Shown here one piece after another: positions 17,859 through 26,099 of a stretch of DNA of 64,000 bases (its first letter is position 1; each line of letters begins with the position of its first letter). The stretch lies in the NCBI RefSeq assembly GCF_003287935.1, contig NZ_CP030287.1, positions 2,322,267-2,386,266 of the forward strand, written 5' to 3'. The notes beneath the pieces are model-generated. The model was not told the origin of the DNA. It searched no databases and was given only the letters and a program-made list of their open reading frames with translations. The DNA comes from Streptomyces sp. ICC1 (GTDB lineage: Bacteria > Actinomycetota > Actinomycetes > Streptomycetales > Streptomycetaceae). The position numbers and the translations under genes were made by a program.

Positions 17859-18371
17859 TCAGGGCTGGGATGCCGGGCGTCGCAGGGATGCGAGCCATAG
17901 GAGTGCCAGCAGGATGCCGGTGCCGGAGGTGTACAGGGTCCAGGCGAGCTGGGGTTGTGCGGTGCAGGGCCCGGCCATGTCGTCGCGGGCGAGCTCGGCC
18001 AGCTGGGTGAGCAGGGTGATGGGCGGGCCGAGGCACCAGCCCGCGGTGATAGCTGGCGGGAAGCGGGTCAGGCAGAGGGTCAGGGCCAGTGCGGCAGTGG
18101 CGGTGACGGCCATGGCCAGGGTTGAGGTGGCCAGCAGGTCGGCGAACGCGTCCGGCCTCATGTCCAGTTCAAGGCGCGGCAGGATGTGGCCCCAGGTGCC
18201 GATGCGTACGTTGACGCCTTGCGCGAGTACGGGGATGAGTTCTGCGGCGAGTTTGACGGCCAGCAGCGTGATGGCGGCGGCTGTCGCGCTGCGGACGAAG
18301 GCCGCGTAGTTGCCCTGCGGCCCGATCGGGTCCGCTTGAGCCGGCGGCTGGACCATGCGTGCCGTGGTCAT
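17859..18371 (-). CDS. Hypothetical membrane protein, about four TM segments
   Basis: A 170-aa protein with hydrophobic segments near residues 28-50 (AITLLAVKLAAELIPVL), 80-103 (LLATSTLAMAVTATAALALT), 108-130 and 145-163 (GTGILLALLWLASL). No family motif recognised and no strong SD before the ATG at 18371. No clear partner: its neighbours are a gene-poor stretch and a secreted protein on the same strand 290 nt upstream. Confidence 0.6.
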   Translation of the reverse strand: MTTARMVQPPAQADPIGPQGNYAAFVRSATAAAITLLAVKLAAELIPVLAQGVNVRIGTWGHILPRLELDMRPDAFADLLATSTLAMAVTATAALALTLCLTRFPPAITAGWCLGPPITLLTQLAELARDDMAGPCTAQPQLAWTLYTSGTGILLALLWLASLRRPASQP

Positions 18372-18660
18372 CCCGCTGCGGCCTTGACGGTGTTACGGGG
18401 TGCTGGGGCCGACAGAGCCCGGGAGGCCCCGCCGCGACACCTGGCGCCGACCGGATCGTGCTGTGGCCGAGGCGGCGTTGGGTGAACGGGTTGTCGGCCA
18501 GTCCCGTTGTGCACCCCGACGTCGCCCCCTTCCCGTCGTCGGCGCGGATGCTGATCGAACCTGCCCGCGACGGTAGCCCCCGACCGGCTGGTGGCGGGGG
18601 CTACGACGCGGGCGGGCCGTCAGATCAACACGAAAGGGGGCATGGGTGGCCGCTGCCGGT

Positions 18661-19407
18661 TCACTCCTTGTGGTCGGGTGCCTTCTCTCTGGTGGACGTG
18701 GTGGGCGCCTTCGTGGCAACCGCGGTCCAGTAGACGGTGCTCGCGCCGTGGGCGCTCGTACCGAAGTCGACGCTCACACCGCCTTGGAATTGCTGTCCGG
18801 CCGGTACGCGTACGGTCCCGGTGGTGGCGTTGATGACCCGTCCGGCGGCTCCGGCGCTGTCGCCGGGGCTCGGGGCGGCGTTGGCCAGGTTGAGCGGGGA
18901 CTGGTCCCAGGCGGCGTTGGAGAACGGTGCGGTGACCTGGGCCGGCTGGGTGGACAGGTAGACCTTCACGTTGCGGTCGGACCAGTTGCCGGTCAGCGGG
19001 CCCCTCCCGGCGGGGTCCGTCTCGACGCGGAGGAGGAGGTCGATGTCGTAGTCACAGCCGTTGACGAACCGTACGGCGTCGCGGAACAGCGTGGTGTCAC
19101 CGGCGAACCCCACGACGTACATGGCCTCCTGCACGACGGTCGTGCCGGCGGTGGTGGTCACGGTGGCATTGGGGTCGAGCTGGACCCTGGGCACCGCTGT
19201 CGAGCCGGCCGGGCTGGTGTCGCTGCCCGCGACCTTGGTGAAACACGCCTCCTGCGGTTCGAACGTACCCGACATGTAGTTGTTGAAGGTGACCGCCGCC
19301 GCCGCAGGTGTCGCGATCAGCAGGGACAGGGCCACCAGCACGGCCCCGCGCCCTGAGATCCTGCGCCCTTTTGCTCCCGGAGACCGTGCTCCCCGTAGTG
19401 ATCGCAT
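18661..19407 (-). CDS. Hypothetical secreted protein
   Basis: A 248-aa exported protein. The n-region is long and basic (MRSLRGARSPGAKGRRISGR), followed by the hydrophobic core AVLVALSLLIATPAAAA. The mature part is Thr/Ala/Asn-rich with predicted beta structure and two cysteines (EACF, NGCD) that could form one disulphide. SD GGGAG precedes the ATG. It is divergent from a second, larger secreted protein across a 387-nt region, so the two may be co-regulated components of an extracellular structure. No family recognised. Confidence 0.72.
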   Translation of the reverse strand: MRSLRGARSPGAKGRRISGRGAVLVALSLLIATPAAAAVTFNNYMSGTFEPQEACFTKVAGSDTSPAGSTAVPRVQLDPNATVTTTAGTTVVQEAMYVVGFAGDTTLFRDAVRFVNGCDYDIDLLLRVETDPAGRGPLTGNWSDRNVKVYLSTQPAQVTAPFSNAAWDQSPLNLANAAPSPGDSAGAAGRVINATTGTVRVPAGQQFQGGVSVDFGTSAHGASTVYWTAVATKAPTTSTREKAPDHKE

Positions 19408-19794
19408 GCTGCTCCCATCGTCGGCGTCTGCCGGTCGGGCCCAGCCTGCACCGCCGAGCGCCTCTACGCGCGCGGGAGCGTTCTCCTTCTCACCCGGTTG
19501 CCGAAGGTCCGCACCTCAGCCTGTAGCCCCTTCGCTACACCGGACGCACCGCGCGCCGCGCGTGAGCCCACCGGGGCACCCGCCCGCCGAGTACTCCGGA
19601 ATACCGGATACCGCGCCCCGGAATCCAGGGGTCCTTCCGCGTGCTGCCGCGGCGCCCTCCCGCCGGTCTCTGTCACACCGCGTTCAGGAGGCGACACGCC
19701 ACTTGACCTGACGGGCTTTCATCACACCATCTGATGAGATGCATCTCCGGGAGGACGTGCAGGGCTTCCGCCCTCAGAGAGGTGTGCCACCGAC
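19408..19794. other. Divergent promoter region between two secreted-protein genes
   Basis: 387 nt without a supportable gene. The part near 19730-19745 (ATCTGATGAGATGCATC) is less GC-rich than its surroundings and could hold a promoter or operator for the rightward gene. No consensus identified. Confidence 0.4.
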
Positions 19795-21666
19795 GTGCGT
19801 GACCGTGCCAGTGTTTCACCCGCCCGCCGTGCCCTGTGCCGGGCACGGCGACTGTGGCTTCAGGTACTGGCCTGCGTCCTCATCCTGGTGGGCGTCCCGA
19901 CAGGCCCGGCGCGGGCGGAGACGGCCAGTCTGAGGCGGGCGGCCACCACTGTCTCACCCGCGGCCGGCTGGTCGGTGTACTCCTACAGCCAGGCGACCGA
20001 TGTCGTCTTCTCATCCGGTACCGGCAAGACCTCCGCGTGGCAGGCCGGCACCTTCGAGGGCAGCGCGGTCGACGCAAGCGGGCAGCTGGTCCCCGTCGGC
20101 GGCTGGTGGGACGCGGCCTGGAAAGCGCGCCGGTGCGCGAAGCTCACCAGCCCCCTGCCCGTCGGGGTGAGCGATCCGCTGGCCGACCTGGTGGTGCCGC
20201 TCCTCGGCCCTACCGGCCCTGTCCCGTTCGGCTCACTGAGGGCCGTGGCCGACGACGGCCGCCTGCTGGCTTCCCGCGTGGTCAGCGCCGACAGCCTCCA
20301 GGCGGTCATGCGCGTGCAGTTGCGCGGCACACTGGCTCCGGGCGGCTCCACCGGGCTGTGCGTCTACCTCGACAATCCCGCCCCCGCCGCGCCGGCTCCG
20401 CCGGCTCCGCTGCGGGCGCCGCTGTACCGGATCAACGCGGCCGGCCCGCAGATCACCACCACGGACGACACCCAACTGGACTGGGCCGCCGACGACGACC
20501 CGCCCAGCCCTTTCCTGACCGGTACCGCGATCAGAACCGCCCCCGTCGGTGTCGTGTTCATGAACCACCCCAGCATGCCCCCGGGAATCCCGCCGGCCCT
20601 CATGCAGACCCTGCGCGCCGGGAGGGGAGTGTTCACGCATGAACCGGTCGTCTACCGCTTTCCCCTGGCCGCCGGTACGACGGCCCAGGCCCGCGGTTTC
20701 TTCCTGACGACCCTGGGTCTGCTGTGCGTGCCGCTGCTGCAGAGCACGGCCATGGAGTTCACAGTCGGCACCGCGGCCCCCGTCACCGTCGATCCCTACA
20801 GGACCACCGGTAGCTGCAACCGTGCCGTATCCGTGGCCGTCGGCACCGACGTCCCGGCCTCCGGCGAGGACGCCGGGTTCCTGACCGTGCAGGTCACGAC
20901 CGTCAGGGGCTCGACGCCGCTGATCGGTGCCCTCCAGATCGACGGCGTCGCCCCGCTCACCGTAAGCCTGGGCGACCTCGAAGCCCGCGCCGCCCACGGC
21001 CAGTGGACCTCCGCCACCGTCGATACAGCGCCCGGAGCCGGAATCTACGGCCTGACCACCGCCCTCGCGGGAACCGACGGCGGCCTGGCCGGTGCGACAT
21101 GGCAGATCGCCACCTCCGCCAACCCTGCCGGCCCATGGTCCTTCACCGGTCCCGACGGCTCCACCGGCACCTTCTACGGCGGATCCTTCAACGGTTTCCC
21201 GGTCGCCTTCCTAGCGGATGGCCGCCGATACCTCCGAGTCCGCGTGTCCTTGAGCACCCTTGCCGGCCACCGCCCGCCCGCCGTGGCCCGCCTGAGTGTC
21301 GGAACCCACCTGCGCATCCCCGACCGCACAAGTGGCGAGCCGGCCCGCTACCCCGCCCGCTTCGCCCCGCTCCCGGCCACCACCGGCTTCGCCGCCCGCC
21401 TGACCACCACCTCCGCCGTCCTGAACACAGCAACTGCCGACATCCGCACCCTGGCGCCCACACCGCCGGGCAGCCTCGCCCTGTGCCACGACTGCACAAC
21501 CGGCACCCCGGCCGCCACCGGTTTCCCCTTTAACAGGCGGCGCCCGCTCTCCCTGGCCGTGACCACCCGCCCCACCACACCTGGGGCAGCCGCCCCAGCG
21601 CTCCTCCACGTGGATGCCACCCGCACACTCGCCGCCGAACTCCCCATCACCGTCCCCTCCCCATGA
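19795..21666 (+). CDS. Large secreted protein with DUF2341-like region
   Basis: A 623-aa exported protein starting at GTG (SD GAGAGG about 13 nt upstream). The signal peptide spans about residues 19-41 (LWLQVLACVLILVGVP...ARA). Residues ~100-200 (GGWWDAAWKARRCAKLTSPL, then a beta-rich segment ending GLCVYLDNPAP) have the shape of a DUF2341-type carbohydrate/surface domain. The rest is beta-rich and Thr/Pro/Ala-rich with four scattered cysteines and no catalytic motif. No sortase signal or C-terminal membrane anchor is seen. It probably functions outside the cell; role unknown. Confidence 0.75.
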   Translation: MRDRASVSPARRALCRARRLWLQVLACVLILVGVPTGPARAETASLRRAATTVSPAAGWSVYSYSQATDVVFSSGTGKTSAWQAGTFEGSAVDASGQLVPVGGWWDAAWKARRCAKLTSPLPVGVSDPLADLVVPLLGPTGPVPFGSLRAVADDGRLLASRVVSADSLQAVMRVQLRGTLAPGGSTGLCVYLDNPAPAAPAPPAPLRAPLYRINAAGPQITTTDDTQLDWAADDDPPSPFLTGTAIRTAPVGVVFMNHPSMPPGIPPALMQTLRAGRGVFTHEPVVYRFPLAAGTTAQARGFFLTTLGLLCVPLLQSTAMEFTVGTAAPVTVDPYRTTGSCNRAVSVAVGTDVPASGEDAGFLTVQVTTVRGSTPLIGALQIDGVAPLTVSLGDLEARAAHGQWTSATVDTAPGAGIYGLTTALAGTDGGLAGATWQIATSANPAGPWSFTGPDGSTGTFYGGSFNGFPVAFLADGRRYLRVRVSLSTLAGHRPPAVARLSVGTHLRIPDRTSGEPARYPARFAPLPATTGFAARLTTTSAVLNTATADIRTLAPTPPGSLALCHDCTTGTPAATGFPFNRRRPLSLAVTTRPTTPGAAAPALLHVDATRTLAAELPITVPSP

Positions 21667-21676
21667 CGTCACGAAG

Positions 21677-21855
21677 TCACCAGGCCGCCTGGCGCTGGCT
21701 GTCCGGGTCGAGTTGTCCCAGCCAGCCGAAGGCGTTGGCTGCCATGTCGACGGGCTTTCCGTCGGTGCTGAACATGGTGTAGTTCGTGAGCGCGTAGGCG
21801 GCACAGGCCGAAGTCGGTGGCGTAGAAGGCCTCGGCCACCACGTCTTCGGTGCAC
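21677..21855 (-). pseudogene. Fragment of an unknown gene, apparently frameshifted
   Basis: Two short stretches read like coding sequence but in different frames: VAEAFYATDFGLC (about 21855-21815), continuing as AAYALTNYTMFSTDGKPVDM...LGQLDPDSQ to a stop at 21677. No start codon or SD fits. I cannot name the family. Confidence 0.35.
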
Positions 21856-21967
21856 GGGCGACGCCTACTCGATGGCCCCGCATTTGATTCGGAACGCGCA
21901 GCGTCACCACGTCAGGCGAGACGCCCAGCCTGCAGGGCCGCAAGCCGCCTCGTCGGCGCTGGTCGCT

Positions 21968-22366
21968 CTACTTGTACTCGGTCGGCTCAGCGAGTTCGAC
22001 AATCACGCCGTTGGGGTCGAAGACCGCGGCGATCTTCTGCCCCCAGGGCCGTACCGTCGGCTCCTTCGCGCTGGTCGCCCCGGCATCGATGGCGCGCTTG
22101 TATGCCGCTTCCGCATCCTCGACATCGAACCCGATGCGGAACCCGTTGGTGGGGCCAGGAGCCGCGAAGTCGTCGATCTTGCTCCAGTGCTCGACGGTAA
22201 GGAGCACACCTGCTTCCGTCGTGGAGCCCGTTGCTCCGTTGGAAATGACGGTGAAAGTTCCGTCGGGGTCCGCAAAGAGCGGTTCGAGCCCGAATGCCTT
22301 TGAATAGAAACTCACCGCCGCTTCGACGTCATTCACCATGAGAGTCGTTCCCGCGTAGCGCATCAC
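21968..22366 (-). CDS. VOC family protein (glyoxalase/bleomycin-resistance fold)
   Basis: A 132-aa single-domain VOC protein. It has the betaalphabetabetabeta repeats, with the first module VNDVEAAVSFYSKAFGLEP and the second VEDAEAAYKRAIDAGA, ending DPNGVIVELAEP with a metal-binding Glu. The typical first metal His is not obvious. The start is GTG 22366 or ATG 22363. Such proteins bind or modify small electrophiles or drugs; substrate unknown. Transcribed alone. Confidence 0.85.
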   Translation of the reverse strand: MMRYAGTTLMVNDVEAAVSFYSKAFGLEPLFADPDGTFTVISNGATGSTTEAGVLLTVEHWSKIDDFAAPGPTNGFRIGFDVEDAEAAYKRAIDAGATSAKEPTVRPWGQKIAAVFDPNGVIVELAEPTEYK

Positions 22367-23072
22367 TGCCGCCTTCGTTCAGGATTGGCAGGATCCACGC
22401 CCGTGTAATCCGGCACGGATCATCGAGTCCAACAAAAACCCAACATACGCCCCGGACAAGCCCCTGTCGACCGCAACAGAAAGGCGCGCGCCATCCAGGG
22501 TATTTGAAACACCACAAGCTGAGCAGGCATCGACACCTGGATCACCTTCGCACAGTGGCACAGCCGGACGCGAACAGTATTCGAACCAGGCCGAGTTCAC
22601 ACCGATTCAGATTCACTGCCGTCCGTTGCGCATGGGCAGCCGCAGCGGGACACAGTCCTACCGGTCGGCGGGAATTGACCCGCCGCGCTGCCAGTTACAC
22701 GGCGAATTGGCGGCACGCTTCTCTGGGATCCCCTCCACCGCGACGCACACGACGTGGAATTGACCGTAGTCGGGATCGGCCCGCCGGCTGAATGTTCACA
22801 ACCTCCGATGGCCGTTGGCCCTGGCTATTCAGCGGAATAGTGCGATCTGACGGTTCGGCAGCGAAAGGTGCCGCCTGGGCTGCAACGATGGGAGTGTCGA
22901 GTTCGCATCACAGCAGGAACCTGGGGACCTTTCTGGTGACGAAGCGGCTGCCAGCTCGATGAGGACGGCTGGACCGATGGCTTCGTTCGAGTTCCGCCAG
23001 GCGAGTAGATCCGTGGGCAGGGCTTCGGTGGAAACGTGGGATACCCGTTTAAATTCGCACCGTTTGGAGCTG
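22367..23072. other. Gene-free, lower-GC stretch
   Basis: 706 nt with no supportable gene. Base composition is lower in GC than the surroundings, suggesting foreign or decayed DNA. A GGCGGG/CCCGCC hairpin occurs at 22667-22684. The 3' part (about 22890-23070, minus a start) is open in the frame of the HTH fragment that follows and may be its upstream region. Confidence 0.4.
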
Positions 23073-23222
23073 ATGACGGAACGACCTCCGGAGCGTTTAG
23101 TCAACCGGCTTCTCGCGGGGGTGATCAGGGAAGCGGGATTCTCCAACGCCGAGCTCGCTCGCCGAGTCGCTCAGCTATTGATCAGAAACGGTTCGGGTTC
23201 TGGGTCGTTGAGCTGGGTGTGA
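23073..23222 (+). pseudogene. Truncated HTH regulator fragment
   Basis: From an ATG at 23073 with a good SD (GGAG 5 nt upstream) the frame encodes TERPPERLVNRLLAGVIREAGFSNAELARRVAQ, the N-terminus of a Streptomyces HTH regulator. After about 32 residues it runs into unrelated sequence and stops at 23222. The DNA-binding domain is interrupted in its first helices, so this is a remnant cut off by insertion or deletion. Confidence 0.65.
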
Positions 23223-23830
23223 GCGATCTGGTGGGGGACGCACGGCATCTGTCGCCGTCGGCGCAGGAGGCCCTGCGGCTGCGGGCGGTGGCCGCGTTGG
23301 TCCCGGACGGCCTCGGCGGCGGAGGCGACGAGCTCGTCGCCCCCGTCGCCGAGGCCGTCCGGGGCTGGCACGGCGCGACCCCGGCCACCGAGATCCTCTA
23401 CGTCGACACCGATCCGGCGATCGCCGACACCGCCGCGTTCGTCGAGCACTACGGCCCGGAACTCCTCGACCAGTCGGCGAACTGCGTGATCGTCGCCGCC
23501 AAGAGGGCCGGCGAAACCTCCCTCGCCGCCTGCCTGGTCCCCTCTGCCGCCCGGGCCGACGTCAATGGTGCCGTCCGCCGCCGGCTGGGTGCCCGCAAGG
23601 TGTCATTCGCACCGATGGACACCGCGGTGGAGCTCACCGGCATGGAGTACGGGGGGATCACCCCCATCGGCCTCCCGGCGGACTGGCCACTGCTGGTGGA
23701 CGCCTCCCTGGTCGCTCTGCCGTACGTACTGATCGGCAGCGGCCGCCGCCGCGGAAAGCTGATCGTGCCCGGCACGTTGCTGGCCGAGCTCCCCGGCGCC
23801 GACCTGATCGAAGACCTGGCCACCTCCTGA
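23219..23830 (+). CDS. YbaK/EbsC-family protein with a transposase-like N-terminus
   Basis: Residues from about 45 onward form a YbaK/aminoacyl-tRNA-deacylase-like domain (ATPATEILYVDT, then LDQSANCVIVAAKR, MEYGGITPIGLP and VLIGSGRRRGKLIVPG). This family hydrolyses mischarged tRNA. The first ~30 residues (VSDLVGDARHLSPSAQEALRLRAVAALV) instead match the N-terminus of IS630-type transposases, so the original YbaK start was replaced by a transposon end. The GTG at 23219 overlaps the stop of the truncated HTH fragment; another GTG at 23288 is possible. The YbaK domain itself looks intact. Confidence 0.7.
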   Translation: MSDLVGDARHLSPSAQEALRLRAVAALVPDGLGGGGDELVAPVAEAVRGWHGATPATEILYVDTDPAIADTAAFVEHYGPELLDQSANCVIVAAKRAGETSLAACLVPSAARADVNGAVRRRLGARKVSFAPMDTAVELTGMEYGGITPIGLPADWPLLVDASLVALPYVLIGSGRRRGKLIVPGTLLAELPGADLIEDLATS

Positions 23831-23854
23831 CGGCCGGTGGATTCCTGCTCCGGG

Positions 23855-23872
23855 CAGCCCCGGCCGGGGCTG
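23855..23872. terminator. Short hairpin after YbaK-like gene
   Basis: CAGCCCC-GGCC-GGGGCTG, a 7-bp stem 25 nt after the stop. It is the only feature supported in 23831-24104. Confidence 0.45.
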
Positions 23873-24104
23873 TCGCGCCAGGCCGGGACTTGCTGCTCGA
23901 CCGCGGTGTTCACCTCGGACCTGTTCGGCACGGGCCACGACCGCGCGAACCGGGCAGCGGTGGCGGCGGTGGCAAGGGCCGGCTCGACCTGGTCGGGATC
24001 GCCGTCCACGGGCCACGCAACTCCGTGGACAAAGTCCTCAAGGGCGCCCGCATGCACAGGTGCGCCGGGGCCGGGGACGGGAACCGGCCGGCAGGGCCGT
24101 GGGA

Positions 24105-26099
24105 TCATGCCCCTGCTCGTGCTCGTGCTCCTGCCCGTGCTCCCAGGACGTAGTCGACTGCCGCCGCGGCCTCGGCGGCAGCACCGGGTGCCGTCTTGAA
24201 TCCCGCGCCCGACCAGCATGCGGCGACGACGGTCCGCGGATCGCCGCTCAGGAGCCCGAGGAACGGGCCGTCCGGGTGGTACAGGTCGGTGCCGAACCGC
24301 CCGCTCATGAACGGCGCCCGATCGAGCCACGGCCACCGGGGAACCGCTCCGCCTCGGATGTGGGCGATCTGTTCCTCGGTGAGGGTGTCGCCGCTGACGA
24401 CGGGGACGTTCCACTCGTCCACCGGCCGCCCCGTGAGGTGGCCGCCGGCCGCCTCGCCGTCCAGCTGCGGCCTGCCCCATACGCCGGTCGTCAGGTCGTT
24501 GACGACCGGCAGCTCCCGGCCCCCACGGTCGAAGAAGGCGTAGCGGATGCGCCGTGTGCGGGAAGCCTGAGCACCGGGGCGGAACGACAGGCGGTCGCCG
24601 AGCAGGGCCGGGGTGCCGCTGCCCGCGGCGACGACGACGCAGGCCGCGGTCAAGGCTGCGCCCGCCGTGACGACTTCCGCGCCGCGCGGGTGCGGGAGCA
24701 GTTCGTGCACCGGACCGTACGGCAGCAAGGTGGCTCCCAGACGCAGAGCCCTGGTCCGGTGGACGGCCGCCGTGGCCGTTGGGCTCGCATAGCCGCCGTC
24801 GGGCTCCCACAGTGCCGCGGAGATGCCGGCGGTGGACAGGTCCGGCCAGCGGGAGCGGAGCTGGTCCGGTGTCAGCAGTTCCGCCGCGATCCCGGCGTCC
24901 CGCAGCTCCGCGAGGCCCCGCTCAGCCTCGGGAAGGTCGTCCGGGCCGAGCAGTACGAGCGAGCCGGTACGGCGGAAGCCGCAGCGGGCGGCCTCCTCCG
25001 GGTCGCCGCCCCACAGGAGCTGGTGGCTGAGGATGGCCAGTCTGCGCAGCACGGGCTGCGGTTCGTAGGAGCGGACCAGTCCGCCGGACGCGGCGGTGGC
25101 CGCGGGAGCACCCGGTCCGAGGGTGGCGATCGCCACGGAACGGCCGGCCGCGGCGAGTTCGGCGGCGACGGCGCTGCCGACGACGCCGTCCCCGATCACG
25201 ACGACGTCCGGCTCGGACACCCGCCCGGTCATCGGGGCGGGGATCCGCGAGAAGGCCCTGGCCAGCGGCACGGTCTCCCAGGCCGAGGAGGTGGCGGCGT
25301 CCACGGCGTCCCCCCGGGAGTCGAAGTCGATCCCGGCGTGCCCGCGCAGGGCGGCGAGCAGCGCGTCGCCCCGGACATCCGGTTGTGCGGTCAGTGCGTC
25401 GACGAGGCAGTCGAACGCCGCCTCCACATGGCGGCGGGCGCCGCCCCGAAGCCGCGCCACGTGGGCGTCGCCCGCGGCGGAGCCGAGCAGCCCGGGAAAC
25501 TCCTCGACGGCGCAGTCGTCGGTGAACAGCAACCGGCCCTCGAAGCCCTCGGCCCGCAGTCGGCGTGCCGTGGTGGCCGCTCCCACGTGGGTGCCGCAGA
25601 CGACCACGTCGACCGGCGGGTGCTCCGGCGGTTCAGCGGTCGCCAGCGCCACCCGGAAGCGATCGGCGAGTCGGCGTCCGTAGGCGCTGCCGTCGTCGAC
25701 GACGGCCGGTGCCCGGTGGCCGGACGGGCGGGCCGCGGCCAGAAGGGCCCGCACCTGTCCGGTGTCATGGGCGCACCAGCGCAGTGCGCCGGGCTCGGTG
25801 AGCAGTCCGGGGGCGGTGGAGAGCGGCAGCAGCAGCGGCAGGCCGGCCGCGCGGTAGCCGTCGGTCACCCGAGCGGCCCCCATGCTGTTGAAGTGGCCGA
25901 CGACCGCGGCGTAGCCGCCGTCGGCCACGACCGCGCGGCCGACCTCCGCCGCTCGGTCGGCATCCCCGCGGTCGTCGTGGAACTCCCAGGAGATGCCGGG
26001 CCCCGGGCGGGCCGCCGCCGCCCGGGTCAGCAGGACGCCCCAGGATGCGCGGGGCCCGCTGAACGGGCCGACCACGGCCACGCGTGCCCGACTACCCAC
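24105..26099 (-). CDS. Periplasmic-binding-protein-like domain fused to FAD-dependent (DAO) oxidase
   Basis: A 664-aa two-domain protein. Residues 1-~285 resemble a LivJ/type I periplasmic binding protein (RVAVVGPFSGPRASW; YAAVVGHFNSMGA; VVDDGSAYGRRLADRF) but have no signal peptide. Residues ~297-664 are a DadA/ThiO-like FAD oxidase with the dinucleotide motif VVVIGDGVVGSA, the ASGGLVRSYE loop and the C-terminal CWSGAGFKTAPGAA. It starts at GTG 26099 and overlaps the MetRS-like gene by 8 nt, so it is in the cupin/MetRS operon. DAO-family oxidases cleave the lysine-glycine hydrazine conjugate in known pathways. The binding-protein domain could present or sense an amino-acid ligand. I know of no described protein with this layout. 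Confidence 0.88.
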   Translation of the reverse strand: MGSRARVAVVGPFSGPRASWGVLLTRAAAARPGPGISWEFHDDRGDADRAAEVGRAVVADGGYAAVVGHFNSMGAARVTDGYRAAGLPLLLPLSTAPGLLTEPGALRWCAHDTGQVRALLAAARPSGHRAPAVVDDGSAYGRRLADRFRVALATAEPPEHPPVDVVVCGTHVGAATTARRLRAEGFEGRLLFTDDCAVEEFPGLLGSAAGDAHVARLRGGARRHVEAAFDCLVDALTAQPDVRGDALLAALRGHAGIDFDSRGDAVDAATSSAWETVPLARAFSRIPAPMTGRVSEPDVVVIGDGVVGSAVAAELAAAGRSVAIATLGPGAPAATAASGGLVRSYEPQPVLRRLAILSHQLLWGGDPEEAARCGFRRTGSLVLLGPDDLPEAERGLAELRDAGIAAELLTPDQLRSRWPDLSTAGISAALWEPDGGYASPTATAAVHRTRALRLGATLLPYGPVHELLPHPRGAEVVTAGAALTAACVVVAAGSGTPALLGDRLSFRPGAQASRTRRIRYAFFDRGGRELPVVNDLTTGVWGRPQLDGEAAGGHLTGRPVDEWNVPVVSGDTLTEEQIAHIRGGAVPRWPWLDRAPFMSGRFGTDLYHPDGPFLGLLSGDPRTVVAACWSGAGFKTAPGAAAEAAAAVDYVLGARAGARARAGA

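Noticed and set aside
17626..18036. Minus-strand frame rich in Arg/Pro/His
   Set aside because: Shadow of the membrane-protein gene and the gene-poor stretch; no motif.
22650..22716. tRNA-like sequence on the minus strand (GTGTAACTGGCAGC and a GGGTCAATTCCC arm)
   Set aside because: The loop lacks TTC and has six instead of seven bases, no anticodon arm fits, and there is no acceptor stem. At most a decayed remnant.
23449..24810. Long minus-strand frame between YbaK and the oxidase
   Set aside because: Basic, low-complexity shadow of the YbaK and oxidase genes; the shared region is fully explained by them.
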